Source of the DNA: Natronomonas sp.
GTDB lineage: Archaea > Halobacteriota > Halobacteria > Halobacteriales > Haloarculaceae
Assembly: GCA_007135435.1 (NCBI GenBank)
Contig: SLIW01000115.1
Location: 1-5,517 of the forward strand
Length of the DNA stretch: 5,517 bases
Direction of reading: 5' to 3'
The position numbers and the translations under genes were made by a program. This document shows, piece by piece, positions 1 to 5,444 of this stretch. Every line of letters begins with the position of its first letter. Positions within the stretch are counted from its first letter, which is position 1. The notes beneath the pieces were generated by a model. That model was not told the DNA's origin. It worked only from the letters and a program-made list of their open reading frames with translations, and did no database searches.

Positions 1-1
1 C

Positions 2-334
2 GTCCGGCCGGACACCGCGTCCCCGGCAGAACCGCTGTTCTGCTCGACGAGCGCCTGGGGCGACCGCGTGACCCCGGCGATGGTTCACGCGATCGTCACG
101 GATCGCGCCCGCGAGCGCGGCTGGTACCGGGAGGGCGGTGGGGCGGCGGAGAACGTCACGCCGCACTACTTCAGGCACTTCTTCACGACCCACCTCCGGG
201 ATCGGACGGGCGACCGGGGGATCGTGAAGTACCTCCGTGGCGACGTCGCGAGCGACGTCATCGACACCTACACCCACAACTGGGGCGACCGGGTCCGCGA
301 GGTCTACGAGGCGAACATCTACCGACTGTCGTAG
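2..334 (+). CDS. Tyrosine recombinase/integrase, C-terminal fragment (5' end outside window)
   Basis: The frame is open from the left edge to TAG at 332-334 and gives 110 residues; the GTG at 68 is internal, not a start. The fragment covers the end of the catalytic domain of a phage-type integrase (XerC/D superfamily), which cuts and rejoins DNA through a 3'-phosphotyrosine intermediate. Visible motifs, numbered within the fragment: TPHYFRHFFTTHL at 53-65, supplying the HxxR pair His55 and Arg58, and DTYTHNW at 88-94, with Tyr90 as the likely nucleophile. The first catalytic arginine would lie upstream of the window. The position normally held by His or Trp, nine residues before the Tyr, is Asp81 in YLRGDV. 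From memory this RGD form recurs in haloarchaeal integrases, so it need not mean loss of activity. The gene ends with a short tail (EANIYRLS). Integration, excision or plasmid resolution cannot be told apart from this piece. The family call is firm and the biological role is open. Confidence 0.93.
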   Translation, partial: VRPDTASPAEPLFCSTSAWGDRVTPAMVHAIVTDRARERGWYREGGGAAENVTPHYFRHFFTTHLRDRTGDRGIVKYLRGDVASDVIDTYTHNWGDRVREVYEANIYRLS

Positions 335-362
335 GTCGAACGCTGTTCGCAGGCCTTCCAGC

Positions 363-401
363 GAACCGTTCGGACGGTTTCTCGGACCCGTGATCGGGTC
401 C
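363..401 (+). terminator. Two tandem hairpins after the integrase, possible terminator
   Basis: Hairpin one pairs AACCGT (364-369) with ACGGTT (374-379) around a TCGG tetraloop, with a possible extra G-U pair at 363/380. Hairpin two pairs GGACCCG (384-390) with CGGGTCC (395-401) around TGAT. They begin about 30 nt after the integrase stop. The first is followed only by a short TTTC, so a canonical archaeal U-tract is missing. They could instead be recombinase accessory sites or simply the palindromes common in GC-rich DNA. Confidence 0.3.
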
Positions 402-443
402 TCGTGATCTTCCCGTTCGGCTGGTCTGATTCTATGACAGGAA

Positions 444-453
444 AAGTATACTT
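444..453. repeat. 10-bp perfect palindrome AAGTATACTT
   Basis: AAGTATACTT is its own reverse complement and sits at the centre of the AT-rich patch, immediately before CTTATTT. It could be an operator half-site pair or part of a recombination core. At this length in AT-rich DNA, chance is also plausible. Confidence 0.35.
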
Positions 454-517
454 ATTTCCGCCCTTATCAAAGCAACAATACCGTGTCGGTCGTGCGACTC
501 ATAAACCATATATCGCT

Positions 518-549
518 ATATAGAATCGGCATTCCGATTCCGTCTATAT
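518..549. repeat. Imperfect inverted repeat, GAATCGG/CCGATTC core
   Basis: The core pairs GAATCGG (523-529) with CCGATTC (534-540) around a CATT spacer. Outside it, ATATA (518-522) can pair with TATAT (545-549) across a small one-sided bulge at 541-544. A second small repeat, ATATA-TCGC-TATAT (508-521), overlaps its left flank. Together these are a dense symmetric patch suitable for protein binding, such as by a regulator or recombinase. Function is inferred only from symmetry and from the neighbouring integrase. Confidence 0.4.
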
Positions 550-629
550 CTCACCCCCGTTTCACCGTTTTCGAGGCGTTTGGGACACGGTAATCGCGAT
601 CTGGATCGGGTGATGATTTCACGACTCGT

Positions 630-653
630 TCGCCCGACGGGCCGATCGGGCGA
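630..653. repeat. 8-bp inverted repeat TCGCCCGA/TCGGGCGA
   Basis: TCGCCCGA (630-637) is the exact reverse complement of TCGGGCGA (646-653), separated by an 8-nt spacer. It lies in the gene-free stretch. It could form a stable hairpin on either strand. No gene is near enough to assign it as a terminator or operator. Confidence 0.35.
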
Positions 654-797
654 CTGATCGAGAGGAGTAACTGCGAGAAAACCGCTGCTCGTCTCACCGA
701 CCGTCACGGAGATATCGCCGTCAAATAAATGAATTCCGACAATTAATTCCGGCAGTGGGGTTCGAGTCAATCAAGACCCGTCTATCGAGGACGACCA

Positions 798-811
798 CGG
801 ATTCGAATCCG
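798..811. repeat. 14-bp perfect palindrome centred on TTCGAA
   Basis: CGGATTCGAATCCG reads identically on both strands; CGAATC is then repeated directly (804-809 and 810-815). It lies about 60 bp beyond the helicase stop. It resembles the TTCGAAT of a tRNA T-loop, but the stem pairing is wrong for a T-arm and no other tRNA part surrounds it. An operator or element-end role is possible. Confidence 0.4.
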
Positions 812-846
812 AATCACCTCGGGGATCACCGTACGATCAACGTATG

Positions 847-865
847 CCGAACCACCACAGTTCGG
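847..865 (-). terminator. Hairpin just after the helicase stop
   Basis: CCGAAC (847-852) pairs with GTTCGG (860-865) across a 7-nt loop. Reading the helicase strand, the hairpin begins about 8 nt after its TAG stop. The placement suits a 3' end or terminator structure, but no oligo-T follows, so the call is weak. Confidence 0.3.
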
Positions 866-872
866 TCCGTGA

Positions 873-3182
873 CTACGGATCCAGCAGCCCGTCGAAGAGC
901 TCGACAGCGAGCTCCTCGTCGAGCGGGTCGTTGGCGTTCCCGCACTGGGGCGACTGGACGCACCCCGGGCAGCCGCCCTCGCAGGGACAGGCCGCGACCA
1001 TCTCGCGGGTCGTCCGCATCAACCCCTCGACGTCGCCGTAGGCGGTCCGGGCGAGGGCGACCCCGCCGGGATAGCCGTCGTAGACGAAGATGGTCGCGGC
1101 GTCGGTGTGCGGATGGAGCGGCGTCGACAGTCCGCCGACGTCCCGCCGATCGCAGAGCACCGTCGTCGGGAACATCGCGATCATCGCGTGCTCGGCGGCG
1201 TGGATCGCGCCCGGGAGGTCGCCGCCGGCCTCCAGTGCCGCCTCGACGTCCGTGGGCAACGCGAAGTACAACGCCCGCGTGTTCAGGCTGGTCTCCGGGG
1301 GGTCGAGCTCCTCCGTTCCCAGCGACTCGCCGGTGGACGCGTCGAACCGCTGGAACCCCGTGATCTGCGTCCGGAGCTCGATCTCTGCGAAGTGAACGGA
1401 GACGTCCTCGCGGGTCTCCAGGGGTTCCGCGTCGAGGTCCTCCTCGACGGTGATCTGCTTGTCGTGGAGCACGCGCGTGAAGTAGTCCGCCCAGGTCGTC
1501 CGGAGCTGGGCGACGTCCGCCCGCAGGTCGAGCTCCGACACCTCGTAGGTCCGACCCTGGTGGTGGTAGATCGCCCCGGGGTGGGCGTCGCGGAGCGCAT
1601 CCGAGAACGAGAGCTCGGCCAGCGTCTCTCCGTTCGGTCCCCGGAGCGAGACGCGCCTGTCGTCGATGGTCCGGAGGCTCGTCCCGTGCTGGGGGCTCGA
1701 ACGATCACACAGCCAGCGGACGCCGTCGCGGGTGTCCCGCCGCGAGAGCTGGCCGTCGGCGGTGAGGTCGGCGACGACCCCCGGGAACCGCTCGCCGAAG
1801 TACCGGTCGTCGTCGGGACGGAGCCACGACTCGTCCGCCGCCGACAGGACGTGGGCGGGCATGAGCCGTTCGTTCTCCGGGTTGGTCACGGCCTTCTCGG
1901 GATCTCCGTCGAAGAACGCGTCGGGGGCGTTCATGAGGTACTGGTCCAGCTGATCCTCGCGTGCGACGAGTACCACCAGCGAGGGCTCGCTTCCCCTGCC
2001 TGCGCGGCCGGCCTGCTGGTGGGCCGCCATGCGCGTTCCCGGGTAGCCGTCCAGGATGACCGCGTCCAGTCCGCCGATGTCGACGCCCAGTTCGAGCGCG
2101 TTCGTGCTCCACACGCCGCGGACGTCGCCGGTCTGGAGTCCTCGCTCGATCTCCCGGCGGCGGTCGTCGGTGAGAGCGGCCTGGTACGCCTCGACACCGT
2201 CGGCGAGCGCGTGCTCCCCGCGTCCGCGCAGGGTCTTCGCGCTCTCGGTCGCGTAGCGCTCGGCGGTCTGTCGGGCCGTCGTGAACACCAGCGTCTGGTG
2301 GCCACGCGAGAGGAGGTCACAGAACAGCCGTTCGGTCTCGGTGTGGCTCGACCGCCGGCGGCCGCTCCCCCAGCCGCCGTCGCCGTACTCCGGCGGGTTC
2401 CAGAACAGCCAGTGGGTCGGACCCGACTCGCTGTCGTCCGAATCGACGAGCCTGATCCGGCCCGGGTCGCGACCGGTGACCGTCGCGGCGTGCGCGACCG
2501 GGTTGCCGATCGTGGCCGAACAGCAGACGAACGTCGGATCGGCCCCGAACTCCTCGCAGAGTCGCGCGAGCCGGCGGAAGACGAGCGAGACGTGGCTCCC
2601 GAAGACGCCGCGGTACTCGTGGACCTCGTCGACGACGACCGTCTCCAGTCGCTCGAAGAACCACGACCACAGCCGCCGGGCGTGCGGCAACAGCCCGTAG
2701 TGCAGCATGTCCGGGGTGCACAGCAGGACGGTCGGCTGGCGCTCGCGGATCTCGGCCTTCTCCCGGCTCGATTGCCGGCCGGTGTACTGGGCGACGGTGA
2801 CGCCGCTGGCGAAGCCGAGGCCGTCTGCCAGCGAGGAGAGCGCGTCTGTCTGGTCGTTGATCAGCGCGACCTGCGGGGCGAGGTACAGCGTCGTCGCCCG
2901 GCGGTCCATCGCCCGCTCGAAGGCGGGGACGGTGTACGCGAGGCTCTTCCCGCTGGCCGTCGCCGTCGAGAGGACCACGTCGTCACCCGCACGGACCGCC
3001 TCGATGGCACGCGCCTGGTGCCGGTAGAACCGGTTGATGCCGCGATCGGCGAGGGCGCGCTCGAGCCGAGGGGCCAGCTCCACCTCCTCGTAGGTGGCGC
3101 CTCCCCCCGTGAGGACCTCGTGTGCGCGGACCTGTCCCTCGTAGTACGGTCGGTCCCGGAGCCACGCGACGGTCTCCTCCAC
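873..3182 (-). CDS. Hrq1/MrfA (YprA)-type DEAD/DEAH helicase with DUF1998 zinc-binding domain
   Basis: A 769-residue superfamily 2 helicase, within the usual size of this family. Bacterial MrfA acts in mitomycin C repair and fungal Hrq1 in crosslink repair, both as 3'-to-5' helicases; a cytoplasmic DNA repair role here is inferred from homology. Motifs in order: Gln56 in FYRHQARAI; Walker A TATASGKS (73-80); APQVALINDQ (102-111); TPDML (156-160); Walker B DEVH (185-188), followed by EYRGVFGSHV, typical of the family; SAT (222-224); TLVFTTARQTAER (297-309); motif V STNALELGVDIGG (359-371); motif VI QQAGRAGRG (389-397). The C-terminal DUF1998/MZB part includes EHAMIAMFP (664-672), DGYPGGVALAR (702-712) and Cys732, 734, 738, 741 and 747, of which four probably bind zinc. 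The start is GTG at 3182, forced by an in-frame TAG at 3207-3209 and the lack of another start before Met92. No Shine-Dalgarno precedes it, so a leaderless message is likely. No MrfB-like exonuclease gene lies beside it. Confidence 0.95.
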   Translation of the reverse strand: MEETVAWLRDRPYYEGQVRAHEVLTGGGATYEEVELAPRLERALADRGINRFYRHQARAIEAVRAGDDVVLSTATASGKSLAYTVPAFERAMDRRATTLYLAPQVALINDQTDALSSLADGLGFASGVTVAQYTGRQSSREKAEIRERQPTVLLCTPDMLHYGLLPHARRLWSWFFERLETVVVDEVHEYRGVFGSHVSLVFRRLARLCEEFGADPTFVCCSATIGNPVAHAATVTGRDPGRIRLVDSDDSESGPTHWLFWNPPEYGDGGWGSGRRRSSHTETERLFCDLLSRGHQTLVFTTARQTAERYATESAKTLRGRGEHALADGVEAYQAALTDDRRREIERGLQTGDVRGVWSTNALELGVDIGGLDAVILDGYPGTRMAAHQQAGRAGRGSEPSLVVLVAREDQLDQYLMNAPDAFFDGDPEKAVTNPENERLMPAHVLSAADESWLRPDDDRYFGERFPGVVADLTADGQLSRRDTRDGVRWLCDRSSPQHGTSLRTIDDRRVSLRGPNGETLAELSFSDALRDAHPGAIYHHQGRTYEVSELDLRADVAQLRTTWADYFTRVLHDKQITVEEDLDAEPLETREDVSVHFAEIELRTQITGFQRFDASTGESLGTEELDPPETSLNTRALYFALPTDVEAALEAGGDLPGAIHAAEHAMIAMFPTTVLCDRRDVGGLSTPLHPHTDAATIFVYDGYPGGVALARTAYGDVEGLMRTTREMVAACPCEGGCPGCVQSPQCGNANDPLDEELAVELFDGLLDP

Positions 3183-3199
3183 GGATGGCGTTACGGTCG

Positions 3200-3224
3200 G
3201 CCGGCCCTAACGGTTCCGGCCGGC
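3200..3224. repeat. 7-bp inverted repeat just upstream of the helicase start
   Basis: GCCGGCC (3200-3206) is the reverse complement of GGCCGGC (3218-3224), with an 11-nt spacer. It covers the place where the TATA box of a leaderless helicase transcript would sit (about 3205-3212), and only the poor match CCGTTAGG is there on the minus strand. It could be an operator, or chance in GC-rich DNA. Confidence 0.3.
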
Positions 3225-3246
3225 GAACTGGGTATGCTCCGCGGAC

Positions 3247-3251
3247 AAAAA
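3247..3251 (-). terminator. Oligo-T stretch downstream of the coiled-coil gene
   Basis: On the minus strand this reads CGTTTTTGTCC, about 72 nt after the coiled-coil gene's TAA and 65 nt before the helicase GTG. Archaeal RNA polymerase can terminate at short U-tracts, and this is the only run of five T in the 140-bp gap. It may end the coiled-coil transcript, fully or partly, before the helicase. Confidence 0.35.
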
Positions 3252-3322
3252 CGTGTGTATCCGGTGGCTCACCGTCCGTCCGTCGAATAGTCGTCCTCGG
3301 TCGACTGATCCTGGCCCGCGGA

Positions 3323-5143
3323 TTACTCGCCGTCGCCCGACTGGCCGTCACCCGTGGACTGTGAGGCGTCCGGGGTGGCGGCCGGTCCACCCGCGGTGAA
3401 GCCACCGAGGGCGTTGGCGAGGCGGTCGCGCATCTCCGCGAGCTCGTCGAGCTCCGCCTCCAGGTCCGCCATCCGGTCGTCGACGGTGCCGCGGAGGTCC
3501 TCCTCGACGGCGTCCAGGTCGTCCTCCAGGGTCGCGAGCCGCTCGTCCACCGTCTCGGTGAGGTCCGACTCGATCGACGCCAGGTCGTCCTCGAGGCTGG
3601 CCAGGCGTTCGTCGACCGTCTCCCGGACGTCCTCCTCGACCGACTCGAGGTCCTCGCGGATCGCGGCCACGTCGTCGTCCACGTCCGCCACCCCGGCAGC
3701 GGCCTCGTCGATGGCCGTCCACAGCTCGTCCACCTCCGACTCGACCAGCGCCTCCACGTCGCCCTGCAGCGAGTCGAGGCGCTTGTCGACGGTGTCCATC
3801 GTCGACTCGACCCGGTCGTCGATCTCCTCGGCGCGTCGCTCCAGCGAATCGACGGTCGCGTCGAACTGATCGTCGAACGCCTCGAGGCGTTCGTCCATCT
3901 GCTCGTCGTACTCTGCGAGGGTCTCCTCCAGCCGATCGTCGTGGTCGGCCAGTGTCTCCTCCAGGCGATCGTCGACCGATCGCGACGTCTCGACGGCCTC
4001 ATCGGCCTGCGACTCGACCTCCTCGAGGAGGTCCTTCGTCTCCGCGAACTCGGTCTCGAGCTCTTTGATCACCCGCTGTCCGTCGCCCTCCTCGTCGAGG
4101 AACTCCTCGAGGGCGCTGGTGTAGGCCTCCAGGTCCGCCACCTGGGACTGGAGCCGACGGATCCGGGCGTCGACGCTGTCGCCCGGGCGACCCACGTCGA
4201 GGGCATCCCGGAGCGAGTCGACGTCTTCGTCGTCCACGGCGCCCTCATCGATGGCCGCCGCCAGCTCCCCCACCAGGTCGGCGACGTCCAGCGCAGCGAC
4301 GGCGTCGGCCGGGCTCCCGGCGCCCGCGTCGGCGGTTGACGTCGCCACGCCCGCATCGCTCGAGGGGGATGACCCCCCGGCCGTCGGCCCGGATCCTCCC
4401 GCGCTCGCCGAGTCGGGCCCCTGCAGATCGATCGCCAGATCGAGGTCGTCGTCGCCGGTCGTGCCCGATCCTCCCCCGGTGCCGTCTGTCGCGCCAGCGG
4501 TCCCATCGGAGGCTCCGCCACCTGGATCGCCGGCCGCTGCGTCGGCGTCGGCGGCCTGGGCGTCGACCTCGTCGGCGACCTCGTTCTCGACCGCCTCGAC
4601 GGCGTCCTCGAGGTCGATGGCCGGGCTCGCGGGGCCCGATCCGGCGTCGTCGCCCACGGCGTCCTCGTCCCCACCGCCAGCATCCCCGGCGGCGGCGTCC
4701 CCATCGGCTGCGCCGTCCTCGTCGGCGGTCGCACCCTCGATGACGTCCCTGACGACCTGCCCGGAGTCGTCCGACGACAGCGGCGGATCGACCGTCTCCA
4801 GCTCGGGCTCGCTCATGAAGTCGGCGGCGTCGTCCGCGTCGCTCCCCCGGAGACCGTAGACCGTCGTGTACTGCTCGTTGGGCTCGAACTCCCGCCCGAA
4901 GACGATGGTGTCGCCCTCCACTCCCCAGTGTTCGGCGCCGTACTTCGGGTGGAACCCGATGTCCTCGGGCGAGACCCGGTCGGGCACGGTGTCGACGAGC
5001 CGGATCGAGACCGGCTCGTCGCGTTCGGACCTGATGACGAAGGCGATCGCGGGCACCGGGAAGTCGTCCGGCTCGAACGACTTCTCCACCGCCACCCCCT
5101 CTCGTGACGTGGTCACGAGTTCCTCGGATTCGGCGTTGCTCAT
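3323..5143 (-). CDS. Acidic protein with N-terminal globular domain and long C-terminal hendecad coiled coil
   Basis: I do not recognise a named family for this 606-residue protein. Residues about 10-105 look like a compact, mainly beta domain: alternating hydrophobic strands (IAFVIRSERDEPVSIRLVD at 33-51), then GFHPKYGAEHWGV and EPNEQYTTVYGLRG. It faintly recalls DUF11-like surface domains (DxxP, then a late TTVYG strand), but there is no signal peptide or membrane segment, so it is probably cytoplasmic. Residues about 120-275 are a disordered Asp/Ala/Gly/Ser linker. A short helical part (278-316) leads into a coiled coil (about 322-578) with 11- and 22-residue repeats, and a Gly/Ser/Asp-rich tail ends it. 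The protein is extremely acidic, as expected in a halophile. ATG at 5143 is well supported: a TATA-like box lies 27 bp upstream and no Shine-Dalgarno is present, so a leaderless message is likely. The helicase gene follows 140 bp downstream on the same strand. A scaffold, tether or structural-maintenance-like role is possible but unproven. Confidence 0.9.
   Translation of the reverse strand: MSNAESEELVTTSREGVAVEKSFEPDDFPVPAIAFVIRSERDEPVSIRLVDTVPDRVSPEDIGFHPKYGAEHWGVEGDTIVFGREFEPNEQYTTVYGLRGSDADDAADFMSEPELETVDPPLSSDDSGQVVRDVIEGATADEDGAADGDAAAGDAGGGDEDAVGDDAGSGPASPAIDLEDAVEAVENEVADEVDAQAADADAAAGDPGGGASDGTAGATDGTGGGSGTTGDDDLDLAIDLQGPDSASAGGSGPTAGGSSPSSDAGVATSTADAGAGSPADAVAALDVADLVGELAAAIDEGAVDDEDVDSLRDALDVGRPGDSVDARIRRLQSQVADLEAYTSALEEFLDEEGDGQRVIKELETEFAETKDLLEEVESQADEAVETSRSVDDRLEETLADHDDRLEETLAEYDEQMDERLEAFDDQFDATVDSLERRAEEIDDRVESTMDTVDKRLDSLQGDVEALVESEVDELWTAIDEAAAGVADVDDDVAAIREDLESVEEDVRETVDERLASLEDDLASIESDLTETVDERLATLEDDLDAVEEDLRGTVDDRMADLEAELDELAEMRDRLANALGGFTAGGPAATPDASQSTGDGQSGDGE
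3446..3643 (-). repeat. Three consecutive 66-bp repeats coding 22-residue coiled-coil units
   Basis: Residues 501-522, 523-544 and 545-566 of the coiled-coil protein align without gaps as three units sharing the pattern (S/A)-(V/I)-E-x-D-(V/L)-x-x-T-V-D-(E/D)-R-(L/M)-A-x-L-E-(D/A)-(D/E)-L. Two units share TVDERLA exactly. The DNA blocks (3578-3643, 3512-3577, 3446-3511) are visibly similar as well, so the array grew by tandem duplication of 66 bp. Each unit is two hendecads long. Confidence 0.85.
3743..3973 (-). repeat. Seven 11-residue (33-bp) hendecad coiled-coil repeats
   Basis: Residues 391-467 divide cleanly into seven 11-residue units: DDRLEETLADH, DDRLEETLAEY, DEQMDERLEAF, DDQFDATVDSL, ERRAEEIDDRV, ESTMDTVDKRL and DSLQGDVEALV. 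Hydrophobic residues recur at positions 4, 8 and 11 of the unit in most copies. The first two units share nine identical residues (DDRLEETLA), pointing to recent duplication. An 11-residue period predicts a near-straight or slightly right-handed coiled coil rather than a classic heptad coil. Confidence 0.8.
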
Positions 5144-5166
5144 ACGCGCTAATGCGGGCTGTGACA

Positions 5167-5174
5167 GATAAACC
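5167..5174 (-). promoter_or_regulatory. TATA-like box for the coiled-coil gene, leaderless spacing
   Basis: The minus strand reads CTAGGTTTATCTGTC, with GGTTTATC at 5174-5167. The centre (about 5170) is 27 bp from the ATG at 5143, the spacing at which archaeal TBP/TFB would start transcription on or next to the start codon. There is no Shine-Dalgarno-like GGAGG in the ATTAGCGCGT before the ATG, which agrees with leaderless translation. Confidence 0.7.
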
Positions 5175-5239
5175 TAGTCACCGGGTACGGCGCTCGAAAC
5201 GCGAGAACCTGTCAGTTCAGACGACGGGTCGTGTCTCAT

Positions 5240-5276
5240 CTGGCGACCGTCACGTCCGGCGATCGTCGGTCGCCAG
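5240..5276. repeat. 10-bp inverted repeat (hairpin) between the repeat array and coiled-coil promoter
   Basis: CTGGCGACCG (5240-5249) is the exact reverse complement of CGGTCGCCAG (5267-5276), with a 17-nt loop. It is the longest perfect stem I found in the window. It lies about 145 nt past the right-hand gene's stop and about 65 bp upstream of the coiled-coil TATA box. It could be an RNA 3'-end structure of the upstream transcript or an operator. No T-run follows it on the minus strand. Confidence 0.45.
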
Positions 5277-5311
5277 TATCGGTCCGGCCGGCCGTCGATG
5301 GTGATCGGGTG

Positions 5312-5444
5312 GTCGTCCGTTCACCCATCGCTTTCAGACGGTCGTCCGTTCACCCATCCCTTCAGATGGTCGTCCGTTCGCCCATCGCTTTCAGACGGTC
5401 GTCCGTTCGCCCATCGCCATCAGACGGTCGTCCGATCGCCGATG
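5312..5444. repeat. 29-bp direct tandem repeat array, four full units plus a diverged fifth
   Basis: Units are 5312-5340 (29 bp), 5341-5368 (28 bp, one base lost), 5369-5397 (29 bp) and 5398-5426 (29 bp), with a partial, diverged copy at 5427-5444. Each starts GTCGTCCGTTC(A/G)CCCATC and ends TCAGA(C/T)G on the + strand. The units abut with no spacers, so this is not a CRISPR array. The right-hand part lies inside the coding end of the gene entering from the right, whose last codons (GDRTTV then TGA) match the unit's minus-strand sense. The array therefore looks like serial duplication of that gene's 3' end. Copies one and two share an A, and three and four a G, at the same site, giving a hint of the order of duplication. 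Confidence 0.93.

Larger units (their letters stand above)
335..872. other. Non-coding region between integrase and helicase, with AT-rich island
   Basis: This 538-bp stretch between the convergent integrase (+) and helicase (-) genes contains no credible gene. Positions 421-540 are about 43% GC by hand count, well below the flanking genes, and 721-750 is also AT-rich. The stretch holds several short inverted repeats, listed separately, and TATA-like strings such as CTTATTT (451-457) and, on the minus strand, GGTTTAT (about 500-507), neither leading into a convincing ORF. No complete tRNA is visible. A low-GC patch beside an integrase gene is consistent with an element boundary, an attachment site region or decayed mobile DNA, but nothing here proves it. 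Confidence 0.6.

Noticed and set aside
483..593. Short + strand frame from GTG at 483, with CTTATTT about 29 bp upstream
   Set aside because: Promoter-like spacing is suggestive, but the 36-residue product is non-acidic, contains rare codons and spans the inverted repeats. There is no independent support.
516..770. 84-codon minus-strand open frame in the gene-free region
   Set aside because: It needs a TTG start, becomes Arg-rich and basic toward its end, shows no codon bias like the neighbours, and has no family resemblance. A decayed gene remnant cannot be excluded.
755..815. tRNA-like T-arm strings (GGTTCGAGTC, GATTCGAATCC)
   Set aside because: The flanking bases do not form the five-pair T stem, and no acceptor stem, D-arm or anticodon arm can be drawn around them.
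755..1363. 202-codon + strand open frame overlapping the helicase 3' end
   Set aside because: The product is extremely Arg-rich and basic, unlike haloarchaeal proteins, and it is antisense to the zinc-binding domain coding region.
1107..3290. 727-codon open frame on the + strand, antisense to the helicase
   Set aside because: It lies opposite a helicase with all its motifs intact. Its translation is Arg/Val/Gly-rich, non-acidic and without motifs, as expected for an antisense frame in very GC-rich DNA.
3354..4002. Long Ser/Arg-rich frames on both strands over the coiled-coil gene
   Set aside because: They are out-of-frame or antisense readings of the repetitive, GC-rich coiled-coil sequence, whose acidic frame with a promoter is clearly the real one.
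5104..5304. 66-codon + strand frame covering the coiled-coil promoter
   Set aside because: It is basic and Arg/Ser-rich, overlaps the start and promoter of the coiled-coil gene on the opposite strand, and has no motif.
5312..5444. CRISPR array
   Set aside because: The 29-bp units abut directly with no spacers, and part of the array is coding sequence. It is a plain tandem duplication.
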